64,000 bases of DNA from an uncultured Lachnospiraceae bacterium. GTDB taxonomy: Bacteria > Bacillota > Clostridia > Lachnospirales > Lachnospiraceae. The stretch spans positions 62,001 through 126,000 of the forward strand of contig CAKRCW010000006.1 of assembly GCA_934309145.1 (NCBI GenBank). The letters are read 5' to 3'. The notes under the pieces were generated by a model, which had not been told where the DNA came from, ran no database searches, and saw nothing but the letters and a program-made list of their open reading frames with translations. Shown here one piece after another: positions 1 to 8,167 of this stretch (position 1 is its first letter; every line of letters starts with the position of its first letter). The position numbers were made by a program, and so were the translations under genes.

Positions 1-1230
1 GGCGGAAAGCTCTGTTATTGTGGAAGTCCTGAAGGAATAAAGGATTTCTTCCAGACTGATGATATCGTTCAGGTATATGATATGATAACCGCAGATACAG
101 CAGCATGGGAGCAGAGATTCAAGCAGTCAGGAATCAACAAGCCTAATGAGGAGAGCACAGAGAGTCAGGGCAAGGAGATTAAGCCTAAGCGTGCAAGCAG
201 TCTTAATCAGTTGTCGGTACTTGTAAGAAGATATCTTACATTGATTAAGAATGATATGGAAAGACTGATTATGATATTCATACAGCCTATTCTTATCGGA
301 TTGCTGCTTGCATTAGTTGCTGAAAAGGGTATATATGACAAGATGTTTGAGACAAGGTCTATATTGTTTGCACTTATGAGTGCCGGAATATGGATGGGAC
401 TCTTTAACACTATTCAGGAAATATACAAAGAACGAGTCATACTGAAACGAGAATATATGGCGAATCTAAAGCTGCCTATATATATGCTCTCCAAGTACAT
501 AGTTCAGGCTATGGTAGCTATAGTTCAGTCAGTTATCGTGGTTGCAGTATTTGTTATGGTCAAGGGAGCACCTAAATGCGATGGCGTAATATTTGGCAAT
601 GCAGTAGTAGAGATGATGATTACAATATTTGTAACAATCTATGTATCTGCCGGATTTGGACTGCTCATATCTGCGTGTTCTAAAAACGGAGACAGAGCCA
701 TGTCTGTTGCACCATTTGTACTTATAATACAGCTTTTGTTCTCTGGTATATTGTTCACACTTAATGGGGCAACGGATAAGATATCATACTTTACATTCAG
801 CCGTTGGTCTATGGAGGCACTTGGAAGTACCAACAGTTTAAATGAGCTTGAGCCTGTGGGTGAGGCAGATGCCAAGAAAGCCGAGGAAGAGGCACAGAAA
901 AAGCAGGATGATTTGGTAAATGACTGTAACGAGATGATTGCATCTATGCAGGATGCTTATGATGAGACAATCAATCAGTTACAGGACAGCGTAGAATATT
1001 ATTCTGTATATGCAAATGATCCTCAATCCTTTGATGAATATGTATCTGATCCTGTTGAAATAGAAGTAGAGGAAGAGGAGGATGCAGAAGAAGAGGAAGA
1101 AAAGGATGAGATGTTCCTCAGAGAGAAGGAACATGTGGCTAAGTGCTGGGCTCTGTTATTTGGAGTGACATTCGTCTTTGCAGGAATAAGTATAGCTGTT
1201 CTCACTAAGCTTAAGGATGAGCAGAGATAA
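1..1230 (+). CDS. ABC transporter, permease half of an ATPase-permease fusion (5' end outside window)
   Basis: The frame is open from base 1, so the gene starts outside the window; 409 residues are visible. The first residues (GGKLCYCGSPEGIKDFF) resemble the segment that follows the nucleotide-binding domain in ABCG-type transporters, so the missing part probably carries the ATPase. An ABC2-type membrane domain follows, with about five hydrophobic segments between visible residues 88 and 257. Next comes a long charged insert rich in Glu, Asp and Gln, with an almost pure Glu/Asp stretch near residue 355, then a last membrane segment close to the C terminus. That placement puts the acidic insert in a loop between the last two membrane segments. 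The substrate cannot be named. Related fusions in Lachnospiraceae often have N-terminal FHA domains, which cannot be checked here. The gene ends at a bidirectional terminator shared with the converging downstream gene. Confidence 0.75.
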   Translation, partial: GGKLCYCGSPEGIKDFFQTDDIVQVYDMITADTAAWEQRFKQSGINKPNEESTESQGKEIKPKRASSLNQLSVLVRRYLTLIKNDMERLIMIFIQPILIGLLLALVAEKGIYDKMFETRSILFALMSAGIWMGLFNTIQEIYKERVILKREYMANLKLPIYMLSKYIVQAMVAIVQSVIVVAVFVMVKGAPKCDGVIFGNAVVEMMITIFVTIYVSAGFGLLISACSKNGDRAMSVAPFVLIIQLLFSGILFTLNGATDKISYFTFSRWSMEALGSTNSLNELEPVGEADAKKAEEEAQKKQDDLVNDCNEMIASMQDAYDETINQLQDSVEYYSVYANDPQSFDEYVSDPVEIEVEEEEDAEEEEEKDEMFLREKEHVAKCWALLFGVTFVFAGISIAVLTKLKDEQR

Positions 1231-1245
1231 TAATATAATGAATAT

Positions 1246-1282
1246 AAAAATACCATAGATTTTATAAATCTATGGTATTTTT
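1246..1282. terminator. Bidirectional intrinsic terminator
   Basis: A perfect palindrome (arm AAAAATACCATAGATTT, a loop of about 2 nt, then the reverse complement) has an A tract on the left and a T tract on the right. It can therefore end both the ABC transporter transcript and the converging transglycosylase transcript. The stop codon of the minus-strand gene (1262-1264) lies inside the stem. Confidence 0.85.
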
Positions 1283-2065
1283 GTTGTATGAAATACGAGA
1301 ACCAAGCTTGAACAAATCTGTCAGAGAATCATCACTATTTTCAGATAAGCCGGATGAGTTATCTGAGGATGAATCTCCCATATCGGATATAATCTTCATC
1401 ATTGTTTCAAAATATTTTACAAGAAGCTGGTATTCCTGATATGACAGTGATGTATTTCCAGTGCCATATGTATTGTTAATTGAGCTATTGTTATATGATG
1501 AGATATTATTGTCTGTAGTATTTGATGACACAGCCATATTAGCTGCATTTACTCCGGATTGTAAGGTTGACAGAACCTTTGATACATAATTCTGTGTCTC
1601 CGTAAAAGGAGGAACACCACCGTACTTTGCAACATTACCTGAGCCTGCATTGTAGGCTGCAATCATAAGAGTCTGGTTTCCATCGTACATATCTGACAGA
1701 GTTGACAGAAGCTTTGCACCTCCCATGATATTCTGGTAGGCATCATAGCCGTCAGTAACTCCCATTGCCTTTGCTGTGGATGGCATAAGCTGCATTATTC
1801 CCATTGCACCGGCAGATGATGTAGCGTTAGCATTAAAGCCTGATTCGTTATAGGCTATAGCCTTAAGTAAGTCATAAGAGACATTATACTTTGAGGCTGC
1901 TTCTCTAAATATATCATCCAGGTTATAGGTGGTGCTGTTTAGTTTGTCAGTCTCTACGGCAAGCAGATTATCGAAGCTTGTACCGGATGTGTTGTTAGTT
2001 GTTTTTTGATTATTTGCAGGTGTGATACTGTCATCGATGTATCCTATACCTTCTATAAATCTCAT
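1262..2065 (-). CDS. Lytic transglycosylase (SLT domain) protein
   Basis: A 267-residue protein with a goose-lysozyme/SLT-like domain at about residues 50-165. It should cleave the MurNAc-GlcNAc bond of peptidoglycan without water, giving anhydro-muropeptides. The catalytic Glu is E74 in AYNESGFN, followed by the family motifs GIMQLMPSTA and AAYNAGSGNV. The first 45 residues are a low-complexity Thr/Asn linker without a recognisable signal peptide. The C-terminal 90 residues are Ser/Asn-rich and disordered with a short helical stretch. Lack of a signal peptide is odd for a wall enzyme and suggests non-classical export or delivery by an apparatus such as the flagellar export system; that is inference. 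It is a single gene transcribed towards the ABC transporter, and shares its terminator. Confidence 0.85.
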   Translation of the reverse strand: MRFIEGIGYIDDSITPANNQKTTNNTSGTSFDNLLAVETDKLNSTTYNLDDIFREAASKYNVSYDLLKAIAYNESGFNANATSSAGAMGIMQLMPSTAKAMGVTDGYDAYQNIMGGAKLLSTLSDMYDGNQTLMIAAYNAGSGNVAKYGGVPPFTETQNYVSKVLSTLQSGVNAANMAVSSNTTDNNISSYNNSSINNTYGTGNTSLSYQEYQLLVKYFETMMKIISDMGDSSSDNSSGLSENSDDSLTDLFKLGSRISYNKNTIDL

Positions 2066-2186
2066 ATGAAAACTCCTGTATAAAAAAATTAATTTGCATG
2101 TATTTTGGCGGTTTATGTAAGAATAACCAATACTATGGTTATTATAGCATATCTTCCATAGAAAGCCAAGATTCAGAAGGGGTAGG

Positions 2187-2321
2187 TTTCTGTCAAATAA
2201 TCGTTAGCACGTTTCGTACCCGGACGCTTTCTATCTACAGATGATGGTCTCGTAATGGAACCATCATCTGTAGATAGAAAGCGTCCGGGTACGAAACGTG
2301 CTAACGATTACTTGACAGAAA
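2187..2321. repeat. Near-perfect 62-bp inverted repeat with 11-nt loop
   Basis: Left arm 2187-2248 and right arm 2260-2321 are reverse complements over 62 bp with one difference, separated by an 11-nt loop (CTCGTAATGGA). The single difference is an A.C mismatch in a plus-strand transcript but a G.U pair in a minus-strand transcript. There is no T tract at either end, so it is not an ordinary terminator. It fills most of the 380-bp gap between the transglycosylase start (2065) and nnr (2446). No coding frame is supported in that gap; the rest of it holds the nnr promoter. It may be a mobile palindromic element or a structured RNA. Confidence 0.9.
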
Positions 2322-2353
2322 CTATATTGCAGAAACCATATTCCAAAAATTAT

Positions 2354-2382
2354 TTAACAATGTTGGATATATATGATATAAT
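2354..2382 (+). promoter_or_regulatory. Promoter of nnr-alr
   Basis: TTAACA at 2354-2359 and TATAAT at 2377-2382 are separated by 17 bp, a strong housekeeping-sigma promoter. It lies 32 bp after the long inverted repeat and 63 bp before the nnr start codon. Confidence 0.7.
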
Positions 2383-2445
2383 TAGCCGTGCAGGTTTTTT
2401 TGGATATCTGCATAACTCATTATTTTAAATATGGGGGAAAGATAG

Positions 2446-3960
2446 ATGAAGTACATAGTAAGCGGTACAGAGATGGCACAGATAGATGAGTATACATCAG
2501 ATGTGATAGGAATACCACAAATGGTTCTTATGGAGAGAGCCGCTCTTTCCGTATACAAATTAATTGATGACAAATTTGACAAGAGAATTACCAGAATATT
2601 GGTTGCTGTAGAGAGTGGCAATAATGGTGGTGATGGTATTGCTGTGGCGAGAATGTTAATGCAATCCGGGTATGATGTAGAAGTATACTGGGTTAATGGG
2701 CTTAAGTCTATGTCGGAGGGCTTTGAAAGGCAGTATGAGATTGCCAAGAAGTTAAATGTCAAGTTTACAGATGAAATAATAGATTCCGGATATGATATAG
2801 TTGTAGATGGAATATTTGGTGTCGGTTTATCGCGAGCTGTTGAAGGAAAACAGGCTGAAGCGATAAAGGCACTTAACGATATAGATGCATATAAGATTGC
2901 GATAGATATACCTTCGGGTATTGATTCATATACAGGCTTTGTGCTAGGAACTGCATTTCGTGCAGATGAGACAGTCACATTTGGATTTATGAAGCTTGGA
3001 CTTATGCTTGCAATGGGTTATGAGTATGGTGGCAATATAACAGTTGCTGATATTGGATTTCCGAAGCCTGCCGTTGATTTTGTAGGACCGAGGTTATACA
3101 CATATAATGAGGAGGACGTTGCCTCACTTCTTCCATACAGAAAATCAGACAGTCACAAGGGCAGCTATGGCAAGATAGGTGTAATAGGTGGAAGTAAGAA
3201 TATGGCAGGTGCAGTTATGTTTGCAGCTGAGGCAGCATATCGTATGGGCTGTGGATTGGTGAGAGTGTGTACGGTTGAGGAGAATAGAAACATACTACAG
3301 ACAAAGCTTCCTGAGGCAATGCTTACGACATATGACTCTGCTGACAAGAACTCTATAAGGGAAAGCTTAAAGTCGATGTGCGAGTGGTCAGATGTGCTGG
3401 TATTGGGACCGGGACTTGGAACAGATGATTATGCTGTATATATAGTTGAGAAGATTCTTCAGGTATATAATAAAACCATAGTTCTTGACGCAGACGGACT
3501 TAATATTGTCTCTAAGGAGATGGATATGTTAAAGAATACCGAGGCAAAGGTGATTCTTACTCCTCATCTCATGGAGATGTCTAGGCTTACAGGACTTAAG
3601 GTATCTGAGATAAAAGAGAATAAATATGATGTTGCAAGAGATTTTGCAAAGAAAAATGATGTGGTTGTTGTACTCAAGGATTCGCGTACAATCGTTTCAG
3701 ATGGCGATGTGCAGGCGTACATCAATTCTACAGGTAATAACGGAATGGCTACCGGCGGTTCCGGAGATGTTTTATCAGGCATAATAGCAGGATTGTGTGG
3801 ACAAGGTATGGAGAACTTTGAAGCTGCTAAGCTTGGCGTTTGCATGCATGGCTTGGCAGGACAGGAGGCAGCAATCAGTAAAGGCAGATATAGCATGATT
3901 GCGAGAGATATTGTCAAAAGCATAACCACAGTTCTGGAGGGAGATTATTATGTTAACTAA
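2446..3960 (+). CDS. nnr: Bifunctional NAD(P)HX epimerase / ADP-dependent NAD(P)HX dehydratase
   Basis: Repairs damaged hydrated NADH and NADPH. The N-terminal YjeF_N domain (about 1-212) interconverts the R and S forms; its NNGGDG motif is at residues 59-64. The C-terminal ribokinase-like domain (about 225-500) dehydrates the S form using ADP; it carries the NGMATGGSGDVLSG nucleotide-binding motif near residue 431. The 504-residue length is normal for the fused enzyme. The ATG at 2446 is preceded by GGGGGAA; an upstream ATG at 2431 hits a TAG stop at once. The 3' end overlaps alr by 11 nt, so the two are probably translationally coupled. An nnr-alr neighbourhood is common in Clostridia. Confidence 0.93.
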   Translation: MKYIVSGTEMAQIDEYTSDVIGIPQMVLMERAALSVYKLIDDKFDKRITRILVAVESGNNGGDGIAVARMLMQSGYDVEVYWVNGLKSMSEGFERQYEIAKKLNVKFTDEIIDSGYDIVVDGIFGVGLSRAVEGKQAEAIKALNDIDAYKIAIDIPSGIDSYTGFVLGTAFRADETVTFGFMKLGLMLAMGYEYGGNITVADIGFPKPAVDFVGPRLYTYNEEDVASLLPYRKSDSHKGSYGKIGVIGGSKNMAGAVMFAAEAAYRMGCGLVRVCTVEENRNILQTKLPEAMLTTYDSADKNSIRESLKSMCEWSDVLVLGPGLGTDDYAVYIVEKILQVYNKTIVLDADGLNIVSKEMDMLKNTEAKVILTPHLMEMSRLTGLKVSEIKENKYDVARDFAKKNDVVVVLKDSRTIVSDGDVQAYINSTGNNGMATGGSGDVLSGIIAGLCGQGMENFEAAKLGVCMHGLAGQEAAISKGRYSMIARDIVKSITTVLEGDYYVN

Positions 3961-5119
3961 CGAAGTCGGATATAACCGAATATATGCAAGGATTAATTTG
4001 GATAATATAAGATATAATGTTAAAAAGATGAAGTCGCTTGTAAGACCTGATATGAAAAGCCTTATAGTAATTAAGGCAGATGCTTATGGACATGGAGCTG
4101 TCGTGCTTGCAAAAAAGCTGGATGATTTGGCTGATTATTATGGTGTAGCAACCATAGATGAAGCAGTAGAACTTAGAGAGGCTGGAATCAAGAAGCCTAT
4201 TTTGATAATTGGTTATACTGATTGTGAGGATTATGAGAGACTGCTTGCATATAATATAACACAGGCTGTTTATGATGTTGAGGCATGCAGAAAGCTGTCA
4301 GAGCTTGCTATAAGCAAAAATACAAAGGCAAAGGTACATATTAAAGTTGACACAGGTATGTCTAGAATCGGTTTTCAGGTTACCGAGGATGACATAAAGG
4401 CTGCAGCCACACTAAAGGATATGCCGGGACTTGAGATAGAGGGTATATTTACGCATTATGCTAAGGCTGATGAGATAGATAAGCACTATGCGTATGGACA
4501 AAAGGAGAAATTTTTAAGATTTATAAGAGGACTTGAAGACAGAGGTATTACATTTTCCATAAAGCATATTGATAACAGTGCAGGAACAATGGAGATGGAT
4601 GACAGCGAATTTGACATGGTAAGACTTGGTATAGTAACATATGGCCTTTATCCATCTGAGGAGGTTGACAAAGCCGTTATAATAAAACCTGCAATGTCAC
4701 TTATAGCACATGTTGCACATGTGAAAACAGTTCCTGCTAATGTGGGTGTAAGTTATGGATGGACGTACATAACAAATAAAGAGACCAAAATTGCAACTGT
4801 TACTGTTGGATATGCGGATGGATATCCCAGAGCACAATCCAATATAGGCCGTGTTATAATACATGGACAATACGCACCTATAATAGGAAGAGTATGCATG
4901 GATCAGATTATGGTAGATGTTACAGATATACCGGATGTTGCAGTTCGCGATGAGGTTATTTTAATAGGCAGTGACAATGGTGCATGCATTTCTGTTGAGG
5001 AGGTTGCAGCTCCGGCAGCAAGCTTTAATTATGAGCTTGTATGCAATGTTGCAAGAAGAGTACCAAGAGTATACAGTGAGAATGGAAAAGATGTACTTTG
5101 TGTAAATTATCTTTTATAA
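3950..5119 (+). CDS. alr: Alanine racemase
   Basis: PLP-dependent enzyme that makes D-alanine for peptidoglycan. The PLP lysine is K42 in VIKADAYGHG, and the second catalytic base should be the Tyr in GVSYGWTY. The motif TGMSRIGF and the C-terminal beta domain with GRVCMDQIMVDVT are present. At 389 residues the length is usual. The start ATG lies within the end of nnr, after a GGAGGGAG ribosome site. In B. subtilis alr is followed by the antitoxin-toxin pair ndoAI-ndoA; here only the toxin follows. Confidence 0.95.
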   Translation: MLTNEVGYNRIYARINLDNIRYNVKKMKSLVRPDMKSLIVIKADAYGHGAVVLAKKLDDLADYYGVATIDEAVELREAGIKKPILIIGYTDCEDYERLLAYNITQAVYDVEACRKLSELAISKNTKAKVHIKVDTGMSRIGFQVTEDDIKAAATLKDMPGLEIEGIFTHYAKADEIDKHYAYGQKEKFLRFIRGLEDRGITFSIKHIDNSAGTMEMDDSEFDMVRLGIVTYGLYPSEEVDKAVIIKPAMSLIAHVAHVKTVPANVGVSYGWTYITNKETKIATVTVGYADGYPRAQSNIGRVIIHGQYAPIIGRVCMDQIMVDVTDIPDVAVRDEVILIGSDNGACISVEEVAAPAASFNYELVCNVARRVPRVYSENGKDVLCVNYLL

Positions 5120-5186
5120 CGTATACAGCAGATGATTGTTGGAAATACTTTGATTAGTTAGAAATAACAATGGGAGTGTGAAACAA

Positions 5187-5528
5187 TTGATCATCAGAAG
5201 AGGCGATATATATTATGCCGACTTAAGACCTGTTATCGGTTCAGAGCAGGGTGGTATAAGACCGGTACTTATAATTCAGAATGAGGCAGGCAATAAACAT
5301 AGTTCTACAGTTATAATAGCAGCTATAACGTCACAGCTACATAAGGCTAAGCTGCCTACACATGTAGAACTTGATTCAAGGTATTGCGATATAGCCAAAG
5401 ATTCTGTTATACTATTAGAACAGGTAAGAACTATAGACAAACAAAGGCTGAAGGAAAAAGTCTGTCATTTGGATAATCAGATTATTAATCGGGTTAATGA
5501 GGCACTTAGAATCAGTCTTGAATTATAA
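5187..5528 (+). CDS. MazF/PemK (EndoA-type) endoribonuclease toxin, no antitoxin gene beside it
   Basis: A 113-residue mRNA interferase of the EndoA/MazF family, which cuts single-stranded mRNA at short sequence sites. Family motifs seen: RRGDIYYADL, GSEQGGIRPVLIIQN (with the catalytic Arg) and VIIAAITSQ (with the catalytic Thr). A GTG at 5178 is also in frame but lies only 1 nt after GGGAG (5172-5176). The TTG at 5187 has usable spacing and gives MIIRRGD, the standard start of the family, so I prefer it. Only about 60 bp separates it from alr, too little for the usual antitoxin of about 90 residues. The 5528 end overlaps an upstream in-frame extension of the next gene but not its likely start. 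Confidence 0.88.
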   Translation: MIIRRGDIYYADLRPVIGSEQGGIRPVLIIQNEAGNKHSSTVIIAAITSQLHKAKLPTHVELDSRYCDIAKDSVILLEQVRTIDKQRLKEKVCHLDNQIINRVNEALRISLEL

Positions 5529-5550
5529 TTTAAGAGGAGAAAGTGAACAT

Positions 5551-6399
5551 ATGTCCCAAGGTGGTCCCAGTAGTTTGAAAAAAATTTTTTCAAAAAAGGC
5601 AATGGAGGAAAAAGTAGAAGAGGAAATACTCTCTATGGTAGAGGAAGGTCACGAGCAGGGTGTCATTGAAGAGAATGAGGCAGAGATGATATCCAATATA
5701 TTTGAGTTTAGTGACAAATATGCAAAGGATATAATGACCAGCAGACAGAAGATAATAGCAATAGAGAACACTGTAGATGTGGATTGGGCATTGCATTTTG
5801 CATTGGATAATCAGTTTTCAAGATACCCGGTATTTGAGGAGGATATCGATAATATAATAGGTGTTGTACACCTGAAGGATTTAATAGCTGCATATCTTAA
5901 TAATCCTGAAACTCCGGTTACGGATGTTATAGAAGAACCGATATTTATTCATCCTACATATAATATATCTAAGCTGTTGCAAAAAATGCAGCTTGAGAAG
6001 ATACATATGTCTATCGTAATTGATGAGTATGGTCAGACGGAAGGCTTAGTTGCCATGGAGGATATTATTGAGGAGATAGTTGGTAATATTTTAGATGAGC
6101 ATGACGAGGATGAAGAAATCAGCGTGAGAAAGCTTCATAATGGAGATTATCTGGTGAAGGGTGACGCTGAATTAGACGAGTTGGAGGATGCAATAGAGAT
6201 AGAATTTCCGGATGAAGATTTTGAAACCCTTAATGGATTTTTGCTTTACAAGCTTGGAAGACTTCCGATGGAGGATGAAAAGATTGAGATAAGCTATCAG
6301 GGTTACAAGTTCATTCCGGTTAAAATATCTGACAAGATGATAACGCTTGTCAAAATAGTAAAATTAAATGAACAAGAAGAAAAAGATGATAAGGAGTAA
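5551..6399 (+). CDS. CorC/HlyC-like CBS-domain protein
   Basis: A 282-residue soluble protein with a short helical lead (1-60), a pair of CBS domains (about 60-175, including KDIMTSRQK and IDEYGQTEGLVAMEDI) and a C-terminal CorC_HlyC domain (about 190-275). It lacks the DUF21/CNNM membrane domain of the longer family, so it resembles E. coli CorC (YbeX), which is linked to divalent metal homeostasis and ribosome biogenesis. The frame is open back to 5497, inside the toxin gene, but the ATG at 5551 has AGGAGA upstream and gives the expected N terminus. The older 'hemolysin' name is not a demonstrated function. Confidence 0.85.
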   Translation: MSQGGPSSLKKIFSKKAMEEKVEEEILSMVEEGHEQGVIEENEAEMISNIFEFSDKYAKDIMTSRQKIIAIENTVDVDWALHFALDNQFSRYPVFEEDIDNIIGVVHLKDLIAAYLNNPETPVTDVIEEPIFIHPTYNISKLLQKMQLEKIHMSIVIDEYGQTEGLVAMEDIIEEIVGNILDEHDEDEEISVRKLHNGDYLVKGDAELDELEDAIEIEFPDEDFETLNGFLLYKLGRLPMEDEKIEISYQGYKFIPVKISDKMITLVKIVKLNEQEEKDDKE

Positions 6400-6405
6400 A
6401 CAAAT

Positions 6406-7134
6406 ATGTCAGGACATTCAAAATTTGCGAACATTAAGCACAAGAAGGAGAAGAACGACGCTGCTAAGGGTAAGATATTCACTATTATAGGTCGTGAAAT
6501 TGCTGTAGCAGTTAAGGAGGGAGGTCCGGATCCTGTCAATAACAGCAAGCTTCGTGATGTTATCGCAAAGGCAAAGGCAAATAACATGCCTAATGATACA
6601 ATAGACAGAGGTATCAAGAAGGCAGCTGGTGATGCAAACTCTGTAAATTACGTCACAATTACATATGAAGGTTATGGCCCAAGTGGAACAGCAATCATAG
6701 TAAATGCACTTACAGACAACAAGAACAGAACAGCTTCTAATGTTAGAAATGCATTTACAAAGGGAGGCGGAAATGTTGGTACAACGGGCTGTGTATCATT
6801 TATGTTTGATGAGAAGGGACAGATTATCATAGATAAGGAAGAGTGCAGCATGGATGCTGATGACCTTATGATGATTGCTCTTGATGCGGGTGCAGAGGAT
6901 TTTGCTGACGAGGAGGATAGCTACGAGGTTATCACAAGTCCTGCTGATTTTACAGCGGTAAGAGAGGCACTTGAGAAGGAGAATATACCTATGGCATCAG
7001 CAGAGGTAACAATGATACCTCAGAATTATGTTGAGCTTACAAACGAGGATGATATAAAGAAGATGAATAGAATCCTTGATATGCTTGACGAGGACGACGA
7101 TGTCCAAAGTGTATATCATAACTGGGATGAGTAA
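6406..7134 (+). CDS. yebC: YebC/PmpR family protein (translation-associated or transcriptional regulator)
   Basis: A 242-residue member of the YebC/TACO1 family. The signature N terminus MSGHSKFANIKHKKEKND (usually ...KWANIKHRK...) and the segments AKANNMPNDTIDRGIKKA and KNRTASNVRNAF are present. The family was first described as DNA-binding regulators; more recent work assigns some members to help ribosomes through polyproline stretches. Which role applies cannot be read from the sequence. It starts 6 nt after the CorC-like gene and ends in an intrinsic terminator. Confidence 0.93.
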   Translation: MSGHSKFANIKHKKEKNDAAKGKIFTIIGREIAVAVKEGGPDPVNNSKLRDVIAKAKANNMPNDTIDRGIKKAAGDANSVNYVTITYEGYGPSGTAIIVNALTDNKNRTASNVRNAFTKGGGNVGTTGCVSFMFDEKGQIIIDKEECSMDADDLMMIALDAGAEDFADEEDSYEVITSPADFTAVREALEKENIPMASAEVTMIPQNYVELTNEDDIKKMNRILDMLDEDDDVQSVYHNWDE

Positions 7135-7161
7135 AAAAATGCAGCTTGCTAGCATTTTTTT
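7133..7161 (+). terminator. Intrinsic terminator after yebC
   Basis: AAAAAATGC, a loop of about 9 nt, then GCATTTTTTT directly after the yebC stop codon. It should end the nnr-to-yebC transcript. Confidence 0.75.
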
Positions 7162-7169
7162 ACGAAGAC

Positions 7170-7198
7170 CTTTCTTAACGACGAAGTCGGTAAGAGGG
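7170..7198. repeat. GAA-triloop hairpin upstream of a membrane protein gene
   Basis: Arms 7170-7182 and 7186-7198 form a 13-bp stem with one mismatch and two or three G.U pairs, closed by a GAA triloop (core CGACGAAGTCG). It ends 17 nt before the downstream ATG, just before the GAGG ribosome site (7205-7208). A similar GAA-closed hairpin with a TTA lead sits in the palindrome at 42593-42790. Confidence 0.6.
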
Positions 7199-7215
7199 AT
7201 GAGCGAGGTATTAAT

Positions 7216-8094
7216 ATGCCAATTTTAATAATCTTTATAGTCTGGTATGTAATAGCCGGAAGAAATAATCCCAAGGTATATAAAAACATAGGAGATAAAA
7301 TTCCTAAGATTATAGTGGGACTTATAATTTTAAGTATGTGTACATCGTTTATTCCATCACTTTTGGGACTTTCGATAGCCCTTGCTGTAACTTTGGCATT
7401 TACTGTAGGTCCTATTGTGTTTACAATATGGCTTATAAAGAAGGCTTTAGGTAAAAACTCAAAAAATGATAAGAAGGATGACTATACATATTATCAGGAG
7501 CATTATAAGGATACTGATACAAGAAAGGGTGCGGCAACCACAGTAACAGGGCTCACCCGTTCTGTAGCAAAGAGAAAAAAGATAGTAGATAAATTCAATA
7601 AGAAGTATAACCTCACACTTACTGAGCAGGAGGTGGAGAGAATCGTTGACGCCTCATATATGTCAAACTGTTGGGAACGTGAGATATATGATATGGATAA
7701 GAGCTATGATTCAGTGTATCAATGGTATAACAGTGAGTCAGGCTGGCTCAGGGCATACCTTAGAGCATTTTCAGTTCAATCAGTATCTTCCGATTTCGAT
7801 TTGCAGAAGAAGATATGCTTAGATACATTTGACCAGATATTCAGAGATGTCAATCCGGGTAAGTTTACAACTATTGATGAGTGCGTTGAGAGTATAAATG
7901 CCAGATACTTTACATTTTTTGATGAGAGTATATTTATGATAGCCTATAGATTTTTGGAGGCTAACGGAAGAAGGTATGATTTGCCGCATCACGGGGCAAT
8001 TAAGCATGAATCTGAGATAGATGCATTGCAGAGAAAATATGACGAGGCGGGTGCAGCAGATAACAGGCAGAGTAAAAAAGAGTTGTCACACTAA
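7216..8094 (+). CDS. Uncharacterised membrane protein
   Basis: A 292-residue protein I cannot place in a named family. The N-terminal 78 residues contain hydrophobic segments at about 2-14, 31-49 and 52-76. The rest is soluble and charged, mostly helical, with a long stretch from about 105 to 290 likely in the cytoplasm. The start ATG at 7216 has a weak GAGG site 7 nt upstream, next to a hairpin. The last codons (KKELSH) are encoded inside the left arm of the terminator stem, so protein end and terminator share sequence. It follows a terminator, so it probably has its own promoter, though none was obvious. Confidence 0.6.
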   Translation: MPILIIFIVWYVIAGRNNPKVYKNIGDKIPKIIVGLIILSMCTSFIPSLLGLSIALAVTLAFTVGPIVFTIWLIKKALGKNSKNDKKDDYTYYQEHYKDTDTRKGAATTVTGLTRSVAKRKKIVDKFNKKYNLTLTEQEVERIVDASYMSNCWEREIYDMDKSYDSVYQWYNSESGWLRAYLRAFSVQSVSSDFDLQKKICLDTFDQIFRDVNPGKFTTIDECVESINARYFTFFDESIFMIAYRFLEANGRRYDLPHHGAIKHESEIDALQRKYDEAGAADNRQSKKELSH

Positions 8095-8122
8095 GTTTAT
8101 TCTTGGTGTGACAACTCTTTTT
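8075..8122. terminator. Bidirectional terminator between converging genes
   Basis: A 21-bp stem (8075-8095 with 8102-8122) contains a single G.U-type difference and has A and T tracts at its ends. It includes the last codons and stop of the upstream membrane protein gene and faces the end of the protease gene on the other strand. Confidence 0.85.
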
Positions 8123-8167
8123 GTTAAGTAAACCTAATATTGTTTTGATAAAATACATTGTATGTAT

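Noticed and set aside
5120..5177. Small antitoxin gene between alr and mazF
   Set aside because: Only about 60 bp is available and no start codon with a useful frame is present.
5497..5550. Upstream extension of the CorC-like gene
   Set aside because: It would overlap the toxin gene and lacks a ribosome site; the ATG at 5551 has AGGAGA and fits the family.
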